Below are positions 9,400-19,683 of a DNA stretch of 64,000 nt, in pieces. Both the position numbers and the translations under genes were made by a program. Location: NCBI RefSeq assembly GCF_047663525.1, contig NC_092600.1, positions 3,468,001 through 3,532,000 of the forward strand, read 5' to 3'. Under the pieces are notes generated by a model. That model was given only the letters and a program-made list of their open reading frames with translations. It made no database searches and was not told where the DNA came from. How positions within the stretch are numbered: the stretch's first letter is position 1; each line of letters opens with the position of its first letter. Source of the DNA: Anas platyrhynchos (Eukaryota; Chordata; Aves; Anseriformes; Anatidae).

Positions 9400-9670
9400 G
9401 TTTTGAGGCACATGAGAGAGGACTCGGCGCAGATTATTTATAACATCTTTCGGGGCATCAATTATGTTTGACTCCTACAACCACTTCCTTGTCCCACTGG
9501 TTTTATGGCCAGAAGGAATCATTTTTGTGTGTGGTAGCTGCGGCATTTAACTCGTTTCTTTTATGAGGAGCCCAAACAATGCATCTTCGGGCCAAACAAT
9601 CTATCTCCCCGAATAATAGCCCAAATGTCAGTCAAGCGCCCGGCGCTGGGAAATATATGATCATCCTAAC
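9400..9670. promoter_or_regulatory. Candidate conserved regulatory block
   Basis: This is unique sequence with ATCAATTATG near 9457, TTTATGGCC near 9503, TTTATGAGG near 9559, ACAATGCAT at 9576-9584 and a further AACAAT near 9595. ACAATGCAT is the exact reverse complement of the ATGCATTGT in the block at 9 kb. No coding potential is visible. Confidence 0.35.
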
Positions 9671-9889
9671 GGGAGATGGGAAGAAAGCGTGGGGCTGCAG
9701 GGCTCAGCCCGGGACCCTGGTGCTCCCCCACTTTTGGCAGGGGCACCCCCAGGCTGTACCCAGCGTGGTCCTGAGCTCCAACAGCCCTAATCTGGGGTCC
9801 CAGTGATCCCAGAGGAAAAGGGCTGGACCCTGGTGGTGCGGGCGTGCTGCCGGGGCACGCTCCCCTCCCGGCCCTCCCCAGCCTCCCGG

Positions 9890-10200
9890 CTACCACATTA
9901 GCTGGGAAAAATGAGATTAGGATGTCACCCCCGAGAAACGAGCCCTTTTCTTCCCCCCACCTCATTGTGCCAGAGGTTTTTCTTCTCTTTTCTCCCCCCC
10001 GTCCACTTTCCCCCGCCCACAAGTCCCCCTCTTTTGTGGATCTGTATTTTGTTAATTGAAGCTCGAACACTTATCCTAAAAGAAAGGGACAAAATTCACT
10101 GACCGCGGTGCGGATGAAATCCCCCCGGCGATGTGCAAAGCAGCAAGATTAATACATGCTGGGATGCTCGGGTTTTCTTTTACACCTTTCACATCAACAA
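9890..10200. promoter_or_regulatory. Candidate regulatory block
   Basis: Mostly unique sequence with TTGTTAATTGAAGC near 10048, a TGTGGAT word near 10035 and AGATTAATACATGC near 10146. The first half contains C/T-rich stretches. Flanked on the right by T-rich low-complexity sequence. Weak call from composition only. Confidence 0.22.
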
Positions 10201-10224
10201 TTCTGGTTAGGAGAAAATTTGGCT

Positions 10225-10327
10225 TTTCCTTTATTTTTTTTTTTTAATTTTTTGTTCTTTATTTTTTATTTATTTATTTTTATTTTTTATTACAGAAAAG
10301 ATAATGGGGAGAAAAAAAAAAAAAAAA
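10225..10327. repeat. T-rich / (TTTA)n low-complexity tract ending in an A-run
   Basis: T-runs and TTTA units fill 10229-10292, then a short unique piece, then an A-run of 17 bases at 10311-10327. No transposon body is recognised on either side. Confidence 0.75.
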
Positions 10328-12513
10328 GTGCTGTAGCTGCTGGGTGGAATCAAGCCTGGGCTCTGGGGTTGGGGAGGATGCTCCGGGACCACCGGCAGCC
10401 CGCGGGTCCCCACCGCCCGCCGGGGGGGGCCGGGGGATTTGCTGCCATTTGCATAGCAGGTGTTGGGTCCCGGGCCTTTCTTCCTTAAGGGAGTTTTAAT
10501 ACGGGATAAATTACCAGGAATTAGGAGGAGGCAGGCGACAAGAAAAGCGCTCGTGGGGTCTTCTCCCGGCCGCAGCGGGGGAAACTGAGAGAATGGCTAA
10601 AGACAAGGAGAAAAAAAAAAAACCCAAAGCTGGGGTTTTTGGGGGCTGCGGGCAGCTCTCCCCACTTCACCTGGCAGTGGGGTTTGAATCCCGGAATGCC
10701 ACAACCCGGAGGCAGCAGGACGATTGCTGGCCTGAGGATCTTGGAGTCGGAAAGGTCTGGAGAGGGAGTTTAAAATGTTAATCCCGGCATAATCCCCTCC
10801 CTGGCATTGTACCGACACGGGCTGCGCCCGCAGAGAATTGCCGGCTTCCTTCCCCGGGGTTCAGGGCGGGGGGGGGGGCCGGGCTTGGAGCCCCCCCCGT
10901 GCATGCCTGCACCCTCTGTGCACACACAGGAGCACGGCACACCCGTGTGCATCCCCACTTGTGCGTGCACACGCGTGTGAACACGGGCACGCAGGTGCAT
11001 GGGCACAGCCATGAAGTGGGATGAGCAGGGCACGGAGGGGCTGCACAATCCTAATTCCCCCCTTCCCCAGCAGGAAGGCCAGGAAGGACCAAAGGACCAA
11101 AAACCATCCCAAAAAGAGGATCCAGCAGCTGCATCCCACAGCCTCTGAGGGTTTTTTTTGCACTCCCTGCCTCTGGCCATACCTAAAGGCAAGACAAATG
11201 CCCGAGAACAGTGATGTAGCCCGTACTTTCTGCTCACATGCATTTTGCTCACAAAATGGGAGAGGAAAGTCAAGCTACAGGTGGTCTCGTGGGGTCCTGG
11301 TGAAATTTTCGTATCACACCTAAGTCCTTGCTGTGCTCTCTCAATTAGAGCACAAATACATTAAAAAGGAAATAGTAAAAAAAAAGAAATGTTTTTATAT
11401 TGAGTGGTTTTCAAATACATCCACCCTCTCATTTCAGGTAGGAAAGATTTGCCTCTAAAAATAATCACCTCTCTCTGTTTTTATAATTATTATCTCAGTA
11501 AAATTTTTATGTGGCTTTGAGTGCAAGCATAAAATCTTCAGAGTGAGAAAAATTGACTTAGAAGAGCTTTTTTTTGTGAATACCTCCCTGTGCACGTAAT
11601 GTCCAGCAGGCTGTGTCAGCCTGCAGTGCATGTCCCGCTGGAAGCTGTCTCTGGCTCTGAGAAAATACAGCATCAAGTGTGAACATTGCAGTGCAGGAAC
11701 AAACCAAACGTGAGGTTTAGAAAATGTCAGGATGAAATATTTGGTTGCTTCTGAAGGAGGATGCTTCAGTGACGGCACAGTGAAAAGGATGCACCAACAG
11801 CTTTTAAAGTAACTCACTTTTATTTATTTTTATTTTTTATTTTTTTTATGCAAACACATCTTTTTGAAGGACGTCTTATTGCTTTTCAAACAAATTTCAT
11901 TAAGCTTGGTCAAAAGCAAACGGTGAACAATTTGTAGATCTGCTCTGCTTTCTAGAAGGTAAAGGAGTGCTTTGCATTGACTTAAACGGCCATTTAACAG
12001 GGCTGCTTTACCGTTCATTACCTTAGTATGAGATGTGCAGAATATCTTTTAATATTCCCATTCTTCAGGGACAAAAATACAGATTTAAGGATCTTCAGTT
12101 CTTGCCTGAACTTGAATGTAGCACTTGAGACTATGGCCTTTCCTTGGTTTTAACCCTCCTGGAGAAAGGCCCAGAGGACTGATTTTTCTTTCAGAGCAGG
12201 ATTAATGCACTGCAGATCTTGATCCCGTTTCCATTTATTCTGGTGAGAATTAGAGATAACTTCTCTGCAGTCAGCGCAGCCAAACTTCTCTAAAACGGCT
12301 GCCAGAGGTAGGAAAGGCTCTGAACCTCCTAGCCCACTGTGCAAACTGCAGAGGGGACCCGGATGGGGCTGCGAAATTATAGAGATGTCCTTTACAAGAT
12401 CTCTTCTTTGCTACTTGTATATTTTTTTGTATGTACAGGTGGTCACTATCCCAAAGAGGTGCCTTTTTTTCCCCCTGAAATAAATAGAGCATTTTTATTT
12501 ATTATATTTTATT
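10328..12513. other. Intergenic, no gene seen
   Basis: 10330-11150 is GC-rich with C/G runs near 10868 and a CA/CG-rich alternating segment around 10915-11010. 11340-12500 is AT-rich unique sequence. Short open frames on both strands carry no recognisable domain. Confidence 0.5.
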
Positions 12514-12633
12514 ATTTTATTTTATTTTATTTTATTTTATTTTATTTTATTTTATTTTATTTTATTTTATTTTATTTTATTTTATTTTATTTTATTTTAT
12601 TTTATTTTATTTTATTTTATTTTATTTTATTTT
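12514..12633. repeat. (TTTTA)n pentanucleotide array, left copy
   Basis: This is about 24 consecutive copies of ATTTT with almost no interruption, preceded by degenerate TTTA/ATTA sequence. The purity suggests a young, length-variable microsatellite. Confidence 0.97.
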
Positions 12634-12817
12634 CCACCCTTTGGTGTTACGTGATCAACCTGTCAGTGACCCCAGGGGATCCCCGGGCTTGCAGGTGATG
12701 GATGCGGCCAGGAGGGGGCAGCCCCTACCAAGCCGCGGGGCTGCGGGGCGAGTCTGGTGCCTGCTTCCAGTAAGGGCGAGAGCCCTCTGCGGCTTCTCAG
12801 AGCATGGGAATTTTTTC
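12634..12817. other. GC-rich segment between two (TTTTA)n arrays
   Basis: This is 184 bases of unique GC-rich sequence lying between two arrays of the same pentanucleotide. It contains the CTCF-like motif described separately. No coding exon is recognised. Confidence 0.7.
12708..12722 (+). promoter_or_regulatory. CTCF-like binding motif
   Basis: The + strand reads CCAGGAGGGGGCAGC with GG before it and C after it. This fits the CTCF core consensus CCASYAGRKGGCRS at all positions except the fifth (G instead of C/T). It points toward CXCL14 and lies between the two genes, where an insulator would make sense. Occupancy is inferred. Confidence 0.5.
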
Positions 12818-12819
12818 AT

Positions 12820-12912
12820 TTTTATTTTATTTTATTTTATTTTATTTTATTTTATTTTATTTTATTTTATTTTATTTTATTTTATTTTATTTTATTTTAT
12901 TATTTTATTTTA
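12820..12912. repeat. (TTTTA)n pentanucleotide array, right copy
   Basis: This is about 18 copies of the same unit in the same orientation as the left array, with one missing-base phase break near 12901. It is followed by a T-run of about 29 bases at 12931-12959. Confidence 0.97.
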
Positions 12913-12930
12913 CCACTCTTTTCTTTAGGA

Positions 12931-12964
<34 letters not shown>

Positions 12965-13591
12965 CCTTTGATTTCTATTGCATTGAACTTCTTCTGCCAA
13001 ATTCTTGTCGTTGCTTGTAGTGAATTCTAGGAAGGATTATCCAAAAAAAAAAAAAAAATTCCATGCCTCATCTCTGTGAGAAGCAAGTCACTGCAGAGTG
13101 CAGGGATGAAATTCTAGGAAAACAGGAAAAGCTTTTTTTTTTTTTTTTTTTTTGAGTTTGATCCTTTCCAGGTTCTGTGGCTAATTAAGATAAAAACAAT
13201 TAAGTCCCCAGGCAATGGCCCTTGGCACCTGGCCATGCCAAGACACCAGGGCAGTGCCAGTAGCACCAGGAGGGCTTTTGGGCTGGGAGTGGGACCCAGT
13301 GCACTGGCACCATGGTCAAAACGCATGAGCTGAGGTCAGATCCTGTTGCTCTGATCGGTAATGATGCTGATTTTTTACTAATTTTTTTTTTTTTTTGAGC
13401 CCTGTGCTAGTTTTGTCCTCCTTCATCCCATCCTTTTTCCCCCCTCATATTAGAAGAAGCTTCCCAGGCATGATAAACCCAAGAAGCTTTTATTTTATTT
13501 TATTATTTACTTTTTTTTTTTTTTTTTGGAAAAAAAAAAGTTCAATTTGACACCTTTTCTATATTGTTGGATTGCTTTTTTTTTTTTTTTT
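12931..13591. repeat. Cluster of poly(T)/poly(A) runs
   Basis: Homopolymer runs lie at 12931-12959 (T), 13041-13055 (A), 13133-13153 (T), 13381-13396 (T), 13511-13536 (T then A) and 13577-13591 (T), separated by unique sequence. No retroelement bodies or target-site duplications were recognised. Confidence 0.8.
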
Positions 13592-14610
13592 CTTGATTCC
13601 TTGCATGTGCTCCCTTGGGTGGTGGTCCTGCCTGTGGCCCGAGCTCTGCCCTGCTTATCAGGTGCAAGTGCTTTCTACCAAAACTCGCCCCAAGTGCCTT
13701 GAGACTCAGAAGGCATCCCGAGGAGGTCCTGCTGCCTCACCCCTTAGCTTCACAGAGCCTGGGCAGGAGGCAGTGGCTGGGTGGCACTGCTCAGGGCCAC
13801 GTGTGACAACTTCACAGGGATTCCTGCAGCAAAGAACTGGATTTCCCTGGCAGCTTTCCTTTAGCTGTTGCACAAAAAAAAGAAAGGGAACACCCTGCCA
13901 GTCACTTACACATTGAACTGGAGAAGTAGCACTTGGCAAACTGGTTCCTGCTGGGGAGGAGCGGTGCCTGACTGGGAATTACTGGTGGAAGAAGGGAGCT
14001 GGGTAACTCCAGGTTCACTCATTTTTCCTGGGGTATTTGCAGAAGTGCTAGGTCTCCCCGAGTCAGAGAAGAAGCTGAAGTGAACCCCAAGAAAAAAACT
14101 GTAAATGGTGCAATTCTGAAGGTACTAGAGAAGAGTTTTTATGCAGCACAATGGAATGGGCAGGAATAAGGCAGAAATGCTGAGGGATAGAGACAAAAGG
14201 CATTTCTTCCGGGATTAGAAGCGAGCTCAAAATTGCCAAAGTCTACCAAAAACAAACCCCCAAAACTACTGTAACATTTCTTCTCCTTTAATAAGCTTCT
14301 TTTGCTGGGAGTCCCGAGTGTTCAGATGTAGGACTGAGGGAGCCTAGTAACCCAACAAAGCTCCGAGTGGTGGCTCTGCAGCGAGGGCTCCTTTTCCTTG
14401 CAGGTTTCTAACCATGAAAAGACACAGGGATCAGTTGCTTCAGAATCCTTAATTAAACACAACAAAGAAGGGCAATTAGAGCTGCGTTTTGCTTCTGTCA
14501 TCCAGCAAATCTTGCAAGCCTCAAAATCCTTTTCTTGCTCGAAGATTTATGATGGGAATAAATCATAATTACTCCTGTAATTATCAGCCTTAAGCAAACA
14601 GCAGCAGGCT

Positions 14611-14635
14611 TTTTTTTTTTTTTTTTTTTTTTTTT
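14611..14635. repeat. Poly(T) run
   Basis: This is an uninterrupted T-run of about 25 bases in otherwise unique sequence. Confidence 0.9.
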
Positions 14636-14753
14636 GAGGTTCTGAAACCCATCCAAAAGGAATTCACCGACCTCTTTTGTTTTGTGGGAAGAAAAACAAA
14701 AACACGGGCGTGGTGATTTTTCCCAGGCTTTGGCCGCCTGCCTCCCTGTCACT

Positions 14754-14779
14754 TCGTGTCGTGTCGTGTTGTGTCGTGT
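14754..14779. repeat. Short (GTGTC)n repeat
   Basis: These are about five copies of a CGTGT/TGTGT pentanucleotide with one variant unit. Confidence 0.8.
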
Positions 14780-16815
14780 CCTGCACAGCTCCTGCTGGGC
14801 TGGGTGCCCTCCACCTGTGTCACCAGAGCAGCCTCTGCCCAAGGAGCTGGTAGTAGAAACAGGCAGAAGATGAGAGGCAAATCAAAGGGGAGATGAGTGC
14901 TTCACAGAGGTCAGCAGGAGCACCAGAAATCCACCTGCCACTCATCTTTTCTAAGATAAATGTTAGTGCATGTCTATAAAACATTTCCTCCAGGGATCTT
15001 GGCTTTATTTTGATGGTTGGCTGAAGGTGTGCTTATACCCAGCAAGAAGGAGCAAGTCGTCCTCTTTAGGCATTCAAGGTGATGGCATGATTTATTATTT
15101 TTTTTCCTTTTCTTTAACTGTTGGGAAGTTGGGCAGTCAGGTGTGAGGACACGGAGTGGATGCAGCACCTGGGGAATATCAGCTCTGCTGGGTCCTGGGC
15201 TCGCTAGGGAGGAGGCAGCAGCAGGGGGAGAGATGTCAAAGCTGGCACGAAGCCATGGGACTTGGCCCATGGGACAGAAACTGTGGGTCTCTTGGAGGGT
15301 TTGGGGCAGGCTGTTTGGGAGTGAGCCTTCCCAGGGCTGTGCGGTGAAGCAGCATCCTGTGCAGGTGTGGTGGCTGTGGTCCTGCAGGCGTGGTGACAGC
15401 CACTTGTCCTCTGGGCCACAGCATCCTTAGCATGCACAGCAGGCGAACACACCTGTGTGTAAGCATCCTCTGAGCAGCCCCAAGGCTGGAGGTGTCCTCA
15501 GGCTGGCTGAGAAAGCTCAGGGCTGCCACTAGATGTCCTTTCAGCCCTGCTTTCCTCTTTCCTCCAGCTGCTGGCCCAAGAAAAAGCAGGGCTGAGCCCC
15601 TTCCCAAACATCCCTTGGGTCTTGCACAGTGCTGGGTACTGCAGGCTCACAGGAATGGGGGTCTTTGGAAAGAACCCCAGAGCCAAACTCTGGGTTCGTG
15701 CTGGGTATAAACACTTCAGCACCTCTAGTGTGACCTGAACATGGCTATGGCATCGCTGCCTAAACGCCACTGATTGAGGTGATGGCCCAAGGATGGTCAC
15801 TCGGCTCTTTGCAGTTTGGGATCAGAGGGAAACCAGTGAATGACAGACAGAGTGTTCCTGATAGAGCAAACACAGGGAAAGTGAGAGCTACAGACCCCTA
15901 AAATACTTCTATCTCCATGCGTGACCACACGCCTCCCACTGAAGGGAACAGACCGAACAAGCAGAAATCCCAGCATGAGTGCTCCAACGGAAAATTTACA
16001 GAGTGCTGAAAGTGAGAGCCACCCTGAAATGAAGTCAGTGTGGCTGAGGCTTTGAAGCAGGCTGCCCAGTCTCATGGATCCTGAACCCAAACTCATCCAG
16101 AAACAGTTTCCCTGTTTCCAGAGGTGCTGAGCAACTTGGTGTCGGTGAGGTCTTCAGATGCTGTGTGTGTCTGGATTGAGATGCCTCATTTTTAGGAGCT
16201 GGCCTTGGAGGGGAAAAGAATATCAGCAGGATGCCGAGTCCTGGGGGTGGTGGATTTCATTCCCATTTGCTCCTTTTCCCACAAATTGAGGAGTTCAGGG
16301 GGTGGGGGCACAGCAGGAACGGGACCAGCCCAGAGACCGTGCCGTCCTGCGCACATCAGCCAGCTATCGCCTCAATAAACTTTTTGGCTATTGCTGACCC
16401 AGAGCGTATATGAGCAAGTGAAAGGCAAGTGGTGAAAGGATCTGTATAACATTACTAATCCCATGTAGTGCACTCGCTGAAAAGGCCAGGCAGGTCCCGC
16501 TGCTATTGTGTCCTCTCCCCGCAGCTGCTTGCTTCACCCTCCTGCTTTTATTGAAATAAAACCTGAGAGCGCTGCTCCTCAACCGGTGACACCCACGGCA
16601 GAGGGCAGGGAGGGACAGGGGCACCGGGGAGGACCCTGTCCCCAAGGTGGGGATGACAGGGCTTTATTTTTCAGTCCTGAAGGGCAAATACGTGGCTTAT
16701 GTATAGGGGAGGGGGATGGACAGGGCTCCCGTGGCCTCACGACCTGCAAATCTGCTGGGGGAAACAAAGGCGAACCCTGAGGTTGCCACCAAACCTAGCT
16801 GGGGGAGGTGCCTCC

Positions 16816-16872
16816 ATTTTTTATTTATTTATTTTATTTTAATTTTTATTATTTATTTATTTATTTATGTTT
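16816..16872. repeat. (TTTA)n tract
   Basis: This is an interrupted TTTA/TTTTA simple repeat on the + strand. Confidence 0.85.
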
Positions 16873-18556
16873 TAGCAAAGCTGCTTCGGTGTGAAGGGAA
16901 TCAGCTGGCATCTCCCGTGTGCAGCCATTATTCCGGCGCGTTATTTCCCCTTGCAGTAGCGGGGAGCGCAGCGGGTGCTGCTCCTGTTTGTGGGGCCTCA
17001 CCCAACCTGCCCAGAGCTGTGGTCTAACAGGCATGCAACGACCAGCTCAGAGCAGCAGATTTTCCTTTCCTTGGTTTTGAACAACATTTCAGAGAGTGGC
17101 TTTATCCTAAGGATGGATTTCAGCTTAAACATATTGAACTGAACAGCCCATTTTCTCTAGACTCCCATTGTATCAGAGGGGGAAAAATACTTACTTTTTT
17201 CCTCTGTATCAAATTTTCTCCAGTATGTTAGACCAACCCCGGGCTAAGATTTGCTTGTACAGGCTCTGTCCTGTGAAGTGTGAATCACTGCGGCACGTCT
17301 GGGCACCCGGTGGTGCGCGGCCCCTCTTGTGCAACCGCGCTGGTGCTTCTCCAGCAGATTCATCGCCTAGTAGTTGTTAAATCAGCACAAACTCTTTCTT
17401 GAAGTTTGTCGGCATGTTGAAATCCAGCCTCCTCAAGGAAAAAAACTACTGGTTTCACTAAAATGTGACTCAAGGAATGCGAGGGGCAGCTCGAGAGCCC
17501 CCAGGCCTGGGTTTGCGCATAGATTGGTGTCAGATGCTCGGCCCAAAGCAGCGCCTTGTGGTTAATGTCCCCAGAGGTTTTGTTTTTATTCCTTACATAC
17601 TCTGAGATTTTTCTCAAGCATGCTACTAATAGGAATCTGAAGTGTGTAGCTGCTTCCTTGTGCGGAGCAGGGAAATTGAAATCTAACAGCTCCTTCTGCA
17701 GCTCTGCACAGTGTATGGGTACATAATGCGTGTGCATGTTTTATTTTCTATCCAAACTGGAGGAACCTCTTGAGCTGAAGCCAGGCACTGCCTTGATATA
17801 GCCCAGAGGAGTGTCCAGCCTGGACAGCATGGATCTCCACGGCAGGAATTACACCGATCTCAGCAACGGAACAGGCGAGCGAGGGCAGCAGGGCTGCCTG
17901 GGGACTCCGGCTGCCTTTCTGCTGTGAAACTTGCTGCCTTTACCGTTTCTTTCTGCTGCTTTTCTTTTCAGCTGCTCAGGGCATGAGGAATTCCAATCTG
18001 TTGTGCATCGAAACCCAGTTAAGATCTAGCAGGAGCATCACGAGAGGTGGGAGCTGTGTATGAGCTGGGTGGGCCATTTATTGGGTTCAAAATCTGTCCC
18101 TTTGGGCAAGGGCAGAAGCTCCAAGAACAAAAGCAGTTCGGGCTCACAGGCTCACCTGACTTTCCCTGTATAACCCACCCTCATCTAGCCAAAGCCTCTT
18201 CTAACTCACTGCCTTTTATTTGCTTTTATGTACACCTGGGGCGGTTGGTTTATATTTATTTAGTGTAACCCTAGAGCAGTGGCTGTAGGCACAAGGCAGA
18301 GCCATTGCTTGTGTAGCTGGATTCCTCAGTATTTAAGTAAAATCCAAATCCTAAAATGAGAAAGGGAATTAAACAGGACCAGAATAATGTTTTCTAATCC
18401 CAGTGTCATCAAGTTGCCCTGACTCTAAATCACCCTGCCTGATTTAGTGTTTTTCCCAAAGCAAATTTCCCACTAAAAATGTTATTAGAAATGGCTGGAG
18501 TTCCCTGGTGGTTTAAGGAAATTTAAGAGCAATCGTCAGCTTTTTTAAATATATTT

Positions 18557-18562
18557 TTTATT
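18557..18562 (-). terminator. Poly(A) signal of CXCL14 (AATAAA)
   Basis: The minus strand reads AATAAA at the end of an AU-rich stretch, about 1.1 kb beyond the stop codon. That suits the roughly 1 kb 3'UTR known for CXCL14 mRNAs in other vertebrates (from memory). Another AATAAA at 18742-18737 could give a shorter form. Confidence 0.5.
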
Positions 18563-19667
18563 ACTTTTTTTTTCCCGTTTGTCTTAGAAAGAAATATGAA
18601 ATCTGCATGCAACCTTCTAAATATTTCAAACATTTAAATAGCATATGATAATTTAGCAGTACAGTACATTATACAGAAAGATAATATAGGGAGACTTCCT
18701 ATAGTGTATTTACAAATGAAAAGGTAGTTTTGTTATTTTATTTTAAAAAGAGGAATGCACTGCTTAACATTGAAGTATTACATTCAAAATAATGAATATG
18801 TTGTATTGTGACTAAAACATATATAGGTATTTATATGTTTGCCCTATCATATTTTTCATAAAAAGGTACCTTTTAAAGGCTTTTTTTTTTTGCTACAAAT
18901 CTAGGAAATCATACACAATAGTCTCGAAGCTTAAAATGTCTCAGTACTGAAGCCACAAACTTCCCGTAAGAACTTCAGGTGGGAAAAAACAAAAACAATT
19001 TCCTTATTGGTAATAGAAAAAACCAACCAACCGAGCTGGAAATGTTTTCTGGTGCGGGGATGTGTGGTTCGCTTTGCCTCGTAGCCAGACCCCGAGTCCG
19101 TAAGAGAAGAGGTACACACAGGATGGTCACACGCACTTGATGACAAGCCGAGGGACCTCACGTCAGGCCGGGTGGCATCTCGGTGGCACCCTCCTCTTCG
19201 TCCTGGGATGAAGGCGATGCCCTGACAGGCACCACCGCCTTCCCAGAGCAAAAGGGTGAGGGACGCGGCTGTAAAATACCTGTACAAACCTTGCTGTTTG
19301 CCTAATGAGCTTATAAAGCTCGATTGCAATCATAGTGAAGTATGAATGAATAACATTTAAAAAAAAAAAACAAAAAACACAACAAAACAGAACAAAAAAA
19401 AACCAACAAACTCTTTGAAATGCAAAGCATGAGTTTTCCCGACCTCAGTACAAAGCAGACAGGTGTGAAATCTGAAGTGCAACAGATGCTCATGGAATCT
19501 GGAAGCCTTTTGCACGCGGCTATAAAATGTAAAAACTGACCCTTGGTAAAAAGTGCTTTATAATAATATAGAATTTGTCTTGTGTCTGTGAGAGAGGAAT
19601 AATCTTCTGCAGAGCCCAGTCCTACACCAGCCAAGGGAGTCCTTTCCATTCCTCATGCCACTTCCTC
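18563..19667 (-). other. 3' untranslated region of CXCL14 (inferred)
   Basis: This is an AU-rich, unique region with many short A/U words between the stop codon and the poly(A) signal. It has an A-rich tract at 19360-19402. The long open frame here on the minus strand (18931-19329) has no recognisable domain and is untranslated by this model. Confidence 0.55.
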
Positions 19668-19683
19668 TTATTCTTCATAAACC
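19668..19683 (-). CDS. CXCL14: CXCL14 coding exon 4
   Basis: The acceptor CCTCCTGTCCAG is followed by G GTT TAT GAA GAA TAA. The first G completes an Arg codon split as AG|G, and the exon encodes the last residues VYEE and the stop. A 16-base coding tail is easily missed by gene finders, but it matches the known CXCL14 exon structure. Confidence 0.93.

Larger units (their letters stand above)
13592..18530. other. Intergenic between NEUROG1 and the CXCL14 3' end
   Basis: I see no gene. There is a T25 run at 14611-14635, a small GTGTC/GTGTT pentanucleotide repeat at 14754-14779 and a TTTA-rich tract at 16816-16872. The 15-base palindrome TGTCCAGCCTGGACA lies at 17812-17826. The open frames (up to 125 codons) have no recognisable domain. 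Confidence 0.5.

Noticed and set aside
10670..10700. GGTTTGAATCCCGG, resembling a tRNA B-box
   Set aside because: It does not fit the GGTTCGANTCC consensus, and no A-box or cloverleaf could be built upstream.
12339..13020. Open frames running through the (TTTTA)n arrays
   Set aside because: The products are ILFYF repeats of the microsatellite.
17812..17826. TGTCCAGCCTGGACA palindrome as a nuclear-receptor element
   Set aside because: It is a perfect 7-base-arm palindrome but does not match a standard half-site well, and a 15-base palindrome is not remarkable in 64 kb.
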